64,000 nt of DNA from Streptomyces cylindrosporus. Lineage in GTDB: Bacteria > Actinomycetota > Actinomycetes > Streptomycetales > Streptomycetaceae. The notes beneath the pieces are model-generated. The model saw only the letters and a list, made by a program, of their open reading frames with translations. It did not search any database and had not been told where the DNA came from. A program made the translations under genes and the position numbers. The stretch is from assembly GCF_022698165.1 (NCBI RefSeq), contig NZ_JALDAY010000010.1, positions 124,001 through 188,000 on the forward strand. The letters are read 5' to 3'. Positions 1 through 8,240 of the stretch are shown here, one piece after another. Position 1 is the stretch's first letter. Every line of letters starts with the position of its first letter.

Positions 1-1002
1 CTGGACGGCCTGGACTTCATGGTGAGCGTCGACCCGTACCTCAACGAGACCTCGCGCCACGCCGACGTCGTCCTGCCGCCGCCCCCGCCCTCGCAGAGCG
101 CCCACCACGACTTCGCGTTCAACACCCTCGCCGTCCGCAACCAGGTCCGCTACACCCGCCCCGCCGTCCCGCTGGAGCCGGGCCGGATGGCCGAGACCGA
201 GATCCTCGCCCGGCTGACCCTGGCCGCCACCGGCATGCACGGCGCCGACCCGTCGGCCGTCGACGACCTGGTCATCGGCCAGACCCTGGGCAAGGCGGTC
301 AAGGAGCCGTGGTCCCCGGTGCACGGCCGCGACCCGAAGGAGCTCGCCGCGCAGCTCACCGGCGAGAACGGCCCCGAGCGCCGGATCGACATGATGCTCC
401 GCCTCGGCCCCTACGGCGACGGCTTCGGCGTACGACCCGACGGGCTGAGCCTGGAGAAGCTGCTCGCGCACCCGCACGGCATCGACCTCGGGCCGCTGCG
501 CTCCCGGCTGCCGCAGCTGCTGAAGACCCGCAGCGGCAAGGTCGAGCTGCTGCCGCGGCCGATCGCCGACGACCTGCCGAGGCTCCGGCGCTCGCTGGAC
601 GAACTGCCCGACGGGCTCGTCCTCGTCGGCCGCCGCCATCTGCGCTCCAACAACAGCTGGATGCACAACGTCCCCGCCCTCACCGGCGGCTCCAACCGCT
701 GCACCCTGCACATCCACCCCGAGGACGCGGAGCGGCTGGGCGTGCGCACCGCGACCGAGGTGCGGGTGAAGGGCGCCGGGGGAGAGGTGGTCGTCAAGGC
801 CGAGGTCACCGACGGCATCCGCCGGGGCGTGGTGAGCCTGCCGCACGGCTGGGGCCACGACCGGCCCGGCACCCGCCTCAGCCACGCCGCCACCGACCCC
901 GGGGTCAACGTCAACCAGCTCCTCGACGGCAGCCTGCTGGACCCCCTGTCGGGCAACGCGGTCCTCAACGGAGTACCCATCGAGATCATGGCGCAGCTGT
1001 GA
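1..1002 (+). CDS. Molybdopterin-dependent oxidoreductase, C-terminal part (5' truncated by window)
   Basis: The frame is open from base 1 and the start lies outside the window. The visible 333 residues are the C-terminal part of a DMSO-reductase/formate-dehydrogenase family enzyme. They begin with the domain-III-like stretch SVDPYLNETSRHADVVLP, where sister proteins ligate the molybdopterin dinucleotide. They end with the molydopterin-binding beta-barrel, marked by SNNSWMHN, a conserved HP(E/D)DA segment and LPHGWGHDRPG. The substrate cannot be told without the N-terminal Fe-S and cofactor regions. No accessory Fe-S or chaperone gene follows. Stop TGA at 1000-1002. The family is secure; the specific activity is unknown. 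Confidence 0.85.
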   Translation: MDGLDFMVSVDPYLNETSRHADVVLPPPPPSQSAHHDFAFNTLAVRNQVRYTRPAVPLEPGRMAETEILARLTLAATGMHGADPSAVDDLVIGQTLGKAVKEPWSPVHGRDPKELAAQLTGENGPERRIDMMLRLGPYGDGFGVRPDGLSLEKLLAHPHGIDLGPLRSRLPQLLKTRSGKVELLPRPIADDLPRLRRSLDELPDGLVLVGRRHLRSNNSWMHNVPALTGGSNRCTLHIHPEDAERLGVRTATEVRVKGAGGEVVVKAEVTDGIRRGVVSLPHGWGHDRPGTRLSHAATDPGVNVNQLLDGSLLDPLSGNAVLNGVPIEIMAQL

Positions 1003-1060
1003 CCTGCAGTTTTGCGCTTATTGCTCACGCGTCAACATCTTGTTAACGCCGTTTGAACGG

Positions 1061-1117
1061 ACCTAACGTTCCTCGCACCGCCTGCCCCGGTGGAATGTTC
1101 AAGGGCGAACGTTAGGT
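1061..1117. promoter_or_regulatory. Inverted-repeat operator upstream of the CitMHS transporter
   Basis: ACCTAACGTTC at 1061-1071 and GAACGTTAGGT at 1107-1117 are perfect 11-bp inverted copies separated by 35 bp. Each arm contains the small palindrome AACGTT. The right arm ends 8 bp before the chosen transporter start at 1126. The spacing suits a dimeric regulator bound at two sites, or a looped operator, better than a terminator. Confidence 0.5.
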
Positions 1118-1125
1118 ATCCACTC

Positions 1126-2520
1126 ATGCTGACCATCCTCGGCTTCGCCATGATCGCGACCTTCCTGGTCCTGATCATGCTGAAGAAGATGTCGCCGATC
1201 GCGGCGCTCGTGCTGATCCCGGCGCTGTTCTGCGTCTTCGTCGGCAAGGGCGCCCACCTCGGCGACTACGTCATCGACGGCGTCACCAGCCTCGCCCCCA
1301 CCGCGGCGATGCTCATGTTCGCGATCGTCTACTTCGGTGTGATGATCGACGTCGGCCTCTTCGACCCGGTCGTCCGGGCCATCCTGAAGTTCTGCAAGGC
1401 CGACCCGCTCCGGATCGTCGTCGGCACCGCCCTGCTCGCCGCGATCGTCTCGCTCGACGGCGACGGCTCCACCACCTTCATGATCACCGTCTCGGCGATG
1501 TACCCGCTCTACAAGCGCCTGAAGATGAGCCTGGTCGTGATGACCGGTGTGGCCGCGATGGCCAACGGCGTGATGAACACGCTCCCCTGGGGCGGCCCGA
1601 CCGCCCGCGCCGCCACCGCGCTGAAGCTCGACGCCGGCGACATCTTCGTCCCGATGATCCCGGCGCTCGCCGTGGGCCTGGTCTTCGTGATCGCCCTCTC
1701 GTACGTCCTCGGCCGCCGCGAGCGCAAGCGGCTCGGCGTGCTGACGCTGGACGAGGTGCTGATCGAGGAGAAGGAGACCGAGACCGTGCTGGTCGGCGCG
1801 GGCTCCGGCAAGTCCCCCGCGCGGACCGGGGGTTCGGGCGGCGGCGCCGACGCCGACATCCCCGAGGAGGACGAGGGCTTCCAGGGCCTCGCCCCCGACC
1901 GCCCCACCCTGCGCCCCAAGCTGTACTGGTTCAATGCGCTGCTCACGGGCGCCCTGCTGACCGCCATGATCATGGAGTGGCTGCCGATCCCGGTGCTGTT
2001 CCTGCTCGGCGCCGCGACCGCGCTCACCGTCAACTTCCCGCACATCCCCGACCAGAAGGCCCGCCTGGCCGCACACGCCGAGAACGTCCTGAACGTCTCC
2101 GGCATGGTCTTCGCCGCCGCCGTCTTCACCGGCGTCCTGCAGGGCACCGGCATGGTCGACCACATGGCCACGTGGCTGGTCGACAACATCCCGGACGGCA
2201 TGGGCCCGCACATGGCCTTCGTCACCGGCGTCCTGAGCATCCCGCTCACGTACTTCATGTCGAACGACGGCTTCTACTTCGGCATCCTCCCGGTGCTCGC
2301 CGAGGCCGGCCAGGCCCACGGCGTCTCCTCCCTGGAGATCGCCCGCGCCTCCCTCGTCGGCCAGCCCCTGCACATGTCCAGCCCGCTCGTCCCGGCCGTC
2401 TACGTCCTGGTCGGCATGGCCAAGGTGGAGTTCGGCGACCACACCAGGTTCGTGGTCAAGTGGGCCGCCCTCACATCACTCGTGGTGCTCGGGGCAGGAA
2501 TCCTCTTCGGCATCATCTGA
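1126..2520 (+). CDS. CitMHS family citrate-Mg2+:H+ (or Ca2+) symporter
   Basis: A 464-residue polytopic membrane protein that should import citrate complexed with a divalent metal. Hydrophobic segments start at residue 1 (MLTILGFAMIATFLVLIML), and about a dozen follow in two halves separated by a charged cytoplasmic loop (residues about 205-260) rich in Gly/Ser/Glu. The segment SLDGDGSTTFMITVSAMYPLY and the repeated inverted topology are typical of CitMHS proteins. I chose ATG 1126 because the first membrane segment begins there; an in-frame GTG at 1090 would fall inside the inverted repeat. An MFS gene follows 23 bp downstream and is probably co-transcribed. Confidence 0.88.
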   Translation: MLTILGFAMIATFLVLIMLKKMSPIAALVLIPALFCVFVGKGAHLGDYVIDGVTSLAPTAAMLMFAIVYFGVMIDVGLFDPVVRAILKFCKADPLRIVVGTALLAAIVSLDGDGSTTFMITVSAMYPLYKRLKMSLVVMTGVAAMANGVMNTLPWGGPTARAATALKLDAGDIFVPMIPALAVGLVFVIALSYVLGRRERKRLGVLTLDEVLIEEKETETVLVGAGSGKSPARTGGSGGGADADIPEEDEGFQGLAPDRPTLRPKLYWFNALLTGALLTAMIMEWLPIPVLFLLGAATALTVNFPHIPDQKARLAAHAENVLNVSGMVFAAAVFTGVLQGTGMVDHMATWLVDNIPDGMGPHMAFVTGVLSIPLTYFMSNDGFYFGILPVLAEAGQAHGVSSLEIARASLVGQPLHMSSPLVPAVYVLVGMAKVEFGDHTRFVVKWAALTSLVVLGAGILFGII

Positions 2521-2543
2521 CCCGAACGACGGAGGACTCGATC

Positions 2544-3767
2544 ATGGGGCCCGGTAGGAACCGCGGCTGGCTGCTCCGCCTCGTCATCGCCTTCGGCTTC
2601 GCGCAGGGGGCGGTGTCGATGGCCCGGCCCGCCGTCTCCTACCGGGCCCTCGCGCTGGGCGCCGACGAACGGGCGGTCGGCGTCATCGCGGGCGTCTACG
2701 CCCTGCTCCCGCTGTTCGTCGCCGTACCGCTCGGCCGCCGCACCGACCACGGCCGCTGCGCGCCCCTGCTGCCGGCCGGCGTGATCCTCATAGCCGGCGG
2801 CTGCGCGTTCAGCGGTCTCGCCAACTCCCTCTGGACGACGGCGATCTGGAGCGGAGTGATGGGCCTCGGCCACCTCTGCTTCGTGATCGGCTCCCAGTCC
2901 CTGGTCGCCCGCCAGTCCGCCCCGCACGAACAGGACCGAAACTTCGGCCACTTCACCATCGGCGCCTCGCTCGGCCAGCTGATCGGCCCGATCGCCGCGG
3001 GCGCGCTGATCGGCGGCCCGGACATGGCGGGCACGAGTGCGACGGCGCTGCTCGTGGCGGGTGCGGGGGCCGCGGTCGCGTTCACCTCGCTGTGGCGCAT
3101 CGAGGACCGTACGGCCGTCAAGTCCCGTACCGCGCAAGGCGATCGCGTCCCGGTCGGCTCCATCCTGCGCGCCCGGGGCGTCCCCGCGGGCATGCTCATC
3201 AGCCTCTCGGTCCTGTCCGCCACCGACATCCTCACCGCCTACCTCCCGGTGGTCGGCGAGCACCGGGGCATCGCGCCGTCGGTGATCGGCGTGCTGCTCA
3301 GCGTGCGCGCGGGTGCGACGATCGCCTGCCGCCTGGTCCTGACTCCGCTGCTACGACTGCTCGGCCGGCCTCTGCTGCTGACGGTGACGTGCCTGCTGGC
3401 CGCCGTGCTGTGCGCCGGCATCGCGCTGCCGGTGCCGGTGTGGGTGCTCGGGCTGATGCTGGCGGTGCTCGGCTTCTGCCTCGGCGTCGGCCAGCCGCTG
3501 TCGATGACGACGGTCGTGCAGGCGGCACCGGACGGCGCCCGTTCCACCGCGCTCGCGCTACGGCTCACCGGCAACCGGCTCGGCCAGGTCGCCGCGCCGG
3601 CCGCGGCGGGCCTGGTCGCCGGGGTCGCGGGGGTGGCGGCGCCGTTCGTGATGCTCGGCGGACTGCTGTTGCTGTCGGCGGGGGTGGCGCTGCGGTCGCC
3701 TGCTCCAGAAGGGGGAAATCCGGCAGGGCCGAGGGCCACGCTTCCGCAATCCGTGCGCCGTATGTGA
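2544..3767 (+). CDS. MFS transporter
   Basis: A 407-residue major facilitator protein with about 12 membrane segments. The loop 2-3 signature is present as PLGRRTDHGR, and a second pseudo-repeat starts at PAGMLISLSVLSATDIL. ATG 2544 is preceded by GGAGGA at 2531-2536. It follows the CitMHS stop by 23 bp, so the two form a likely operon. It may export a citrate-linked product or a siderophore-like compound, but the substrate cannot be read from sequence. The C-terminus ends in a short polar tail. The longer open frame upstream overlaps the transporter gene and is not credible. Confidence 0.85.
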   Translation: MGPGRNRGWLLRLVIAFGFAQGAVSMARPAVSYRALALGADERAVGVIAGVYALLPLFVAVPLGRRTDHGRCAPLLPAGVILIAGGCAFSGLANSLWTTAIWSGVMGLGHLCFVIGSQSLVARQSAPHEQDRNFGHFTIGASLGQLIGPIAAGALIGGPDMAGTSATALLVAGAGAAVAFTSLWRIEDRTAVKSRTAQGDRVPVGSILRARGVPAGMLISLSVLSATDILTAYLPVVGEHRGIAPSVIGVLLSVRAGATIACRLVLTPLLRLLGRPLLLTVTCLLAAVLCAGIALPVPVWVLGLMLAVLGFCLGVGQPLSMTTVVQAAPDGARSTALALRLTGNRLGQVAAPAAAGLVAGVAGVAAPFVMLGGLLLLSAGVALRSPAPEGGNPAGPRATLPQSVRRM

Positions 3768-3771
3768 AAGA

Positions 3772-3812
3772 GAGTCAGACGAACTGCGATTTGTATGAAA
3801 ATCGTCTGACTC
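3772..3812. terminator. 11-bp inverted repeat with an alternative inner hairpin
   Basis: GAGTCAGACGA (3772-3782) and TCGTCTGACTC (3802-3812) are perfect inverted copies with a 19-nt loop. The loop holds a competing small repeat, CGATTT (3787-3792) with AAATCG (3799-3804), that overlaps the right arm. It lies between the MFS stop and the secreted-protein start, so it could be a terminator, an operator or a leader switch. Base composition is much lower in GC than its surroundings. Confidence 0.5.
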
Positions 3813-3824
3813 GGAGGCGCCCGT

Positions 3825-4451
3825 ATGTCCACCACACCCTCGTCACGCCGCGCCGGTGCGCGCGTCGCCGCCGCGGCGGCCCTGACCGTCGCGGGGAGCA
3901 CGCTCCTCGTCTCGCCCGCGCTCGCGGCGCCGCCGCCCGGTGACAACGGAGACGTCAAGATCCACGAGGTGGGCACGCCGTTCACCGACCAGCGGAACGA
4001 GCCGAAGGTCTGCGACTTCTACCTCGCGGCCTTCAACTTCGACGGGACGTCCCCGGCCGAGCACGTCACCTGGAGCATCGACCCGCAGTCCAACGGGCCG
4101 GGCGCGGGCACCGGCCACCTCGAAGGCGAGATCACCGTCGCCGCCGATGGCTCGGCCCACAGCATGCCGCTCGGCCTGCCCAACGGGATGTACAAGCTGA
4201 CCTGGAAGACGGACAAGGGGCACGGCGCGGGCAAGTTCAAGGTCTTCAAGGTCGACTGCCCGTCGCCCAAGCCGACCCCGAGCATGCCGGGCGGTCCCGG
4301 CGGCCCCAACGGAGGTCCGCCGGCCGGTGGTGGCGGGCTGGCCCGGGACACCGCGATCAGCCCGGTCGCCGGCGCCGCGGCGGTCGGCCTCGCCGCGGTC
4401 ACCGGCGCGGTCTGGTTCCGCCTCCGCCGCCGCCCGCATGGCGCGTCGTAG
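3825..4451 (+). CDS. Small secreted/surface protein with C-terminal membrane anchor, sortase partner
   Basis: A 208-residue protein with an N-terminal signal peptide (twin Arg at 8-9, hydrophobic AAAAALTVAG, likely cleavage after PALA at residue 34). A compact beta-type extracellular domain follows (about 40-145) with two cysteines. Then come a Pro/Gly-rich spacer and a C-terminal hydrophobic segment ending in RLRRRPHGAS. This is the layout of a sortase substrate, yet no LPXTG or LAXTG is visible; the only similar stretch is LARDTA before the hydrophobic segment. GGAGG at 3813-3817 sets the start. The sortase gene begins inside its last codons. Its function is unknown. Confidence 0.75.
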   Translation: MSTTPSSRRAGARVAAAAALTVAGSTLLVSPALAAPPPGDNGDVKIHEVGTPFTDQRNEPKVCDFYLAAFNFDGTSPAEHVTWSIDPQSNGPGAGTGHLEGEITVAADGSAHSMPLGLPNGMYKLTWKTDKGHGAGKFKVFKVDCPSPKPTPSMPGGPGGPNGGPPAGGGGLARDTAISPVAGAAAVGLAAVTGAVWFRLRRRPHGAS

Positions 4452-5220
4452 ACACAGGCGCAGGCCCTGGTACCGGACGCGCGCCTACCGCCTGACGCGG
4501 ACGGTCGTGCTGACCGCAGCGCTGGTGACGGGCGCCGTCCGGTGCACCCAGGGCGAGGACCCGGCCGCCCCGGCCGGCACCGAGGCGGGCAGGGCCGCAA
4601 GCGCCGGCGTGGGCCAGGGCGGCGCTGACGACGCCGCCGCCGGTCGGGGGACGCCGTCCGGTGCCGCACCCGCTCCCGACGGCTCCCGGCGCGGCACCGG
4701 CACCCGCGCCGCCGACGCGCGCCCCGCCCACCCCCGTCGACAGCCGCCCCCGCCCAGCCCCCTGCCCCCCTCCCGCCCCACCCGCGTCCTCGTCCCGTAC
4801 ATCGGCGTCGACGCCCCCGTCATCGGCCTCGGTCTCGACCGCGACCACCGGCTCACCGCACCCCCGGAGGGCGACGCCCATCAGGTCGGCTGGTACGAGC
4901 GCGGGCCCTCGCCCGGTGCGCGCGGGACCGCGGTGTTCGTCGGGCACCTGGACACCGACAGCGGGCCCGCCGTCTTCGCCGGCCTGCACGAACTCGGCCC
5001 CGGTCACCTCGTCGAGGTGCGGCGCGCGGACGGACGTACCGCCGTCTACACCGTCGACGCCGTGCGGACGTACGAGAAGGCGCACTTCCCGAACCGGGAG
5101 GTGTACGGCGCCCGTTCGCGCCCCGAGCTGCGGCTGATCACCTGTGGCGGCGAGTACCACCCGCGCACCGGCTACGCGGGCAACACGGTCGTCTTCGCGC
5201 ACCTCACCCGCACCAAGTGA
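4438..5220 (+). CDS. Class E/F-type sortase
   Basis: A 260-residue transpeptidase. It has an Arg-rich N-terminus, one membrane segment (about 19-35), a long Pro/Ala/Gly-rich linker (40-115) and a sortase domain from about 116. The catalytic triad is visible: His170 in VGHLDT, Cys236 in LITCGG and Arg243 in HPRTGYAGN. ATG 4438 overlaps the upstream gene by 14 bp, so translation is probably coupled. I preferred it to upstream in-frame starts because the basic membrane anchor begins there. It should attach the upstream protein, or others, to the cell wall. The linker is long for a sortase. Confidence 0.85.
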   Translation: MARRRHRRRPWYRTRAYRLTRTVVLTAALVTGAVRCTQGEDPAAPAGTEAGRAASAGVGQGGADDAAAGRGTPSGAAPAPDGSRRGTGTRAADARPAHPRRQPPPPSPLPPSRPTRVLVPYIGVDAPVIGLGLDRDHRLTAPPEGDAHQVGWYERGPSPGARGTAVFVGHLDTDSGPAVFAGLHELGPGHLVEVRRADGRTAVYTVDAVRTYEKAHFPNREVYGARSRPELRLITCGGEYHPRTGYAGNTVVFAHLTRTK

Positions 5221-5327
5221 CCGCGCCCCACCCGCTGAAGGGGGTCGTCCGCTTTTTCACAGGGTGAACCGGAGCGCCCGGACTCTTCCCCCGGCCGCAC
5301 ACATTCCGTTAACTTCCGTGACCCGGA

Positions 5328-5343
5328 CGCCCCTCAAGGGGCG
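5328..5343. terminator. Short GC hairpin before the ABC ATPase gene
   Basis: CGCCCC at 5328-5333 and GGGGCG at 5338-5343 form a 6-bp stem with a TCAA loop, extendable to 7 bp. It sits 52 bp upstream of the ATPase start. It could end transcription from the sortase gene or lie in the leader of the next one. Confidence 0.35.
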
Positions 5344-5394
5344 TTCTCGACCGCGGAGCACCAGCGCCTGATTCGGCCCCCGGGGGCACTCCAC

Positions 5395-6732
5395 ATGACA
5401 CGCGCCATCTCCCTGCACGACGTGAGCAAGGCCTACACGCGAGGCGTCCGCGTGGTGGACCGGCTGTCGCTGGACATCCGGCCCGGCGAGTTTCTCGTGC
5501 TGCTGGGACCGTCCGGCTGCGGGAAGTCGACCGTGCTCCGGATGATCGCCGGGCTGGAGGAGATCACCGAGGGCACACTGCTGCTCGACGGCGAGGAGGC
5601 GGGCGAACTCCTGCCGTCCGAGCGGAACATGGCGATGGTCTTCCAGAACTTCGCCCTCTACCCGAACATGACCGGCCGCGGCAACATGAGCTTCCCGCTG
5701 CGGGTGGAGAACCCGAACGAGGACCCGCGCCCCCGCGTCGACGCCACCGCCCGCATGCTCGGCATCGAGGACCTCCTGGACCGCTTCCCGAGCCAGCTCT
5801 CCGGCGGCGAACGCCAGCGCGTCGCCATGGGCCGGGCCATCGCCCGCCACCCCTCCGCCTTCCTCATGGACGAGCCGCTGTCCAACCTGGACGCCAAGCT
5901 CCGCAACCATCTGCGCGCCGAGATATCCGCTCTGACCCGGGAGTTGGGCGTCACCACGGTGTACGTCACCCACGACCAGGCCGAGGCCATGTCGCTCGGC
6001 GACCGGGTCGCCGTGCTGCGCGGCGGGGTCCTCCAGCAACTGGGCACCCCGCGCATGGTGTACGCCCTGCCCCGCAACGTCTTCGTCGCCGCCTTCATCG
6101 GCACCCCGCGCATCAACCTGCTGCGCGGCCTGGTCCGCGCCCCGCTGGACGGCGCGATGACCATCAGCCTCGGCAAGCAGTACCTGCGGCTGCCCGAACC
6201 CCTCTCCCTGGACCACCAGTTGCTCCGGGTCCAGCAGGGCCGCGAGGTGATCGTCGGCCTGCGCTCGGAGGCCGTCCGCATCGCCAAGCCCGCCTCCGCC
6301 CGGCCCGGGGAGGTCGCGCTCACCGGTCTGGTCGAGCACGTGGAGTTCCAGGGGCACGAGGTCCTGGTCCACTTCAACACCGGTTCCCAGCCCGCCGTCG
6401 TACCGGATCTGGAGGCCCCGCGGCCGGCTGCCCGGCCCTCGCGGCGCAGGCGCCGGGAAGGCGGCCCCACCGTCCTGGGCCGGCTGCGGGAGCGGGCCGG
6501 GGCGCTGCGGGCCGGGCCCGTGGTGGTCCTGGACGACCCGCAGGAGTCCGAACCCCCGTCCGTGGAGCCCCGCCTCCCCGGCGACCTGGTCGTCCGCACC
6601 ACCCCCGACATCGACCTGCGCCGCGGCCTCCAGGTGCCGCTCCTCGTCGACATCGCCCACCTGTTCGTCTTCGACCAGCACGGCGAACGGATCTGCCCGT
6701 CCCCGGCGCGGCTGCCCGACCTGGACGAGTGA
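5395..6732 (+). CDS. ABC transporter ATP-binding protein of the MsiK/UgpC (CUT1 sugar) type
   Basis: A 445-residue ATPase that energises carbohydrate importers. It has Walker A GPSGCGKST (about 39-47), Q-loop in VFQNFALYPNM, signature LSGGERQRVAMGRA, Walker B AFLMDEPLSNLDAK and the switch histidine in YVTHDQAEAM. The C-terminal regulatory TOBE/MOP domain follows. It is interrupted by a roughly 60-residue basic and Pro-rich insertion (about 340-395, around RPSRRRRREGG), so the protein is longer than the usual 360-380 residues. No permease or binding protein is adjacent, which fits a shared multi-transporter ATPase like MsiK. The insert reads through in frame. Confidence 0.85.
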   Translation: MTRAISLHDVSKAYTRGVRVVDRLSLDIRPGEFLVLLGPSGCGKSTVLRMIAGLEEITEGTLLLDGEEAGELLPSERNMAMVFQNFALYPNMTGRGNMSFPLRVENPNEDPRPRVDATARMLGIEDLLDRFPSQLSGGERQRVAMGRAIARHPSAFLMDEPLSNLDAKLRNHLRAEISALTRELGVTTVYVTHDQAEAMSLGDRVAVLRGGVLQQLGTPRMVYALPRNVFVAAFIGTPRINLLRGLVRAPLDGAMTISLGKQYLRLPEPLSLDHQLLRVQQGREVIVGLRSEAVRIAKPASARPGEVALTGLVEHVEFQGHEVLVHFNTGSQPAVVPDLEAPRPAARPSRRRRREGGPTVLGRLRERAGALRAGPVVVLDDPQESEPPSVEPRLPGDLVVRTTPDIDLRRGLQVPLLVDIAHLFVFDQHGERICPSPARLPDLDE

Positions 6733-6767
6733 GACGCGTTCCGCACGGGGGGTGCCTGGCGGTGAAA

Positions 6768-6784
6768 AACTATCGCCGCTAGTT
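6768..6784. promoter_or_regulatory. 17-bp near-palindrome upstream of aldehyde dehydrogenase
   Basis: AACTATCGCCGCTAGTT reads almost the same on both strands, with mismatches only at the symmetric pair 6/12 around the centre. It lies about 58 bp upstream of the ALDH start and matches, in outer bases and spacing, the palindrome at 11758-11774 between the TetR and acyl-CoA dehydrogenase genes. It is a likely TetR-family operator. Confidence 0.45.
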
Positions 6785-6841
6785 TGTGTGTCTGTCGGTA
6801 GGTTGTGACGCGCACGACGCACCCCGTCCCGGAGGAGCACC

Positions 6842-8230
6842 ATGAAGGCACACGACGGCCACTACATCGACGGCGCCTGGCGTCCCGCCGCAGGTCAGGA
6901 CGGGATCGACGTCGTGAACCCGGTGGACGAGCAGGTGATCGGCCGGGTCCCGGCCGGCACCGCCGAGGACGTCGACCAGGCCGTACGAGCCGCCCGTGCC
7001 GCCCTCCCGGCCTGGGCCGCCACCCCGCCCGCCGAGCGGGCCGCCCGGCTCGGCGCCCTGCGTGACGTCCTCGTCGCCCGCAAGGACGAGATCGCCGAGA
7101 CGGTCACCGCCGAGCTCGGCTCGCCGCTGAAGTTCTCCGAGAACGTGCACGCGGCCGTGCCGATCGCGGTCGCGGGCTCGTACGCCGAACTGGCCGCGAC
7201 GTATGCCTTCGAGGAGAAGGCCGGCAACTCCACCGTCTACCTGGAGCCGGTCGGCGTGGTCGGCGCGATCACGCCCTGGAACTACCCGCTGCACCAGATC
7301 GTCGCCAAGGTCGCCCCGGCGCTGGCGGCGGGCTGCACGGTGGTGCTGAAGCCCGCCGAGGACACCCCGCTGGTCGCGCAGCTCTTCGCCGAGGCGGTCC
7401 ACGACGCGGGCGTCCCGGCCGGCGTCTTCAACCTGGTCACCGGCCTCGGACCGGTCGCCGGTCAGGCCCTCGCCGAGCACCCGGGCGTCGACCTGGTCTC
7501 CTTCACCGGCTCCACGGCGGTCGGCCGGCAGATCGGCAGGGCGGCGGGCGCGGCCGTGAAGCGGGTCGCCCTGGAGCTGGGCGGCAAGTCCGCCAACGTC
7601 ATCCTGCCGAGCGCCGACCTGGCCAAGGCGGTCAACGTCGGCGTCGCCAACGTCATGTCCAACTCCGGCCAGACGTGCAGCGCCTGGACCCGGATGCTGG
7701 TCCACCGCGACCAGTACGAGGAGGCCGTCGCGCTGGCCGCCACGGCCGCCGCCAAGTACGGCGAGCGCATCGGCCCGGTGGTCAACGCCAAGCAGCGGGC
7801 GCGGGTGCGGAGTTACATCGAGAAGGGCGTCGCGGAGGGGGCCAGGCTGGTGGCCGGCGGGCCCGAATCCCCGCGCGAGCAGGGCTACTTCGTCGCGCCG
7901 ACCGTCTTCGCGGACGTGACCCCGGAGATGACGATCGCCCAGGAGGAGATCTTCGGCCCGGTCCTGTCCGTCCTGCGCTACGAGGACGAGGAGGACGCCC
8001 TGCGCATCGCGAACGGCACGGTCTACGGCCTCGCGGGCGCCGTCTGGGCCGGCGACGAGGCGGAGGCGGTCGCCTTCGCGCGCCGCATGGACACCGGCCA
8101 GGTCGACATCAACGGCGGCCGCTTCAACCCCCTCGCCCCCTTCGGCGGTTACAAGCAGTCGGGCGTCGGCCGCGAGCTCGGCACGCACGGCCTCGCCGAG
8201 TACCTCCAGACCAAGTCCCTGCAGTTCTAG
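6842..8230 (+). CDS. NAD(P)-dependent aldehyde dehydrogenase
   Basis: A 462-residue ALDH-superfamily enzyme that oxidises an aldehyde to the acid. The catalytic Cys279 lies in SGQTCSAW and the general base Glu245 in LELGGK. The nucleotide site shows FTGSTAVGRQIG and the C-terminal catalytic segment EEIFGPVL. GGAGGAG just before ATG 6842 supports the start. The alcohol dehydrogenase gene starts 10 bp after its stop, so the pair likely carries out sequential alcohol-aldehyde-acid oxidation. The substrate is unknown. Confidence 0.9.
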   Translation: MKAHDGHYIDGAWRPAAGQDGIDVVNPVDEQVIGRVPAGTAEDVDQAVRAARAALPAWAATPPAERAARLGALRDVLVARKDEIAETVTAELGSPLKFSENVHAAVPIAVAGSYAELAATYAFEEKAGNSTVYLEPVGVVGAITPWNYPLHQIVAKVAPALAAGCTVVLKPAEDTPLVAQLFAEAVHDAGVPAGVFNLVTGLGPVAGQALAEHPGVDLVSFTGSTAVGRQIGRAAGAAVKRVALELGGKSANVILPSADLAKAVNVGVANVMSNSGQTCSAWTRMLVHRDQYEEAVALAATAAAKYGERIGPVVNAKQRARVRSYIEKGVAEGARLVAGGPESPREQGYFVAPTVFADVTPEMTIAQEEIFGPVLSVLRYEDEEDALRIANGTVYGLAGAVWAGDEAEAVAFARRMDTGQVDINGGRFNPLAPFGGYKQSGVGRELGTHGLAEYLQTKSLQF

Positions 8231-8240
8231 GAGAGTTCAC

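Noticed and set aside
5395..6732. Frameshift inside the ABC ATPase around the basic insertion
   Set aside because: The frame continues into recognisable TOBE sequence (LPGDLVVRTTPDIDLRRG, LFVFDQHGERI) without a break.
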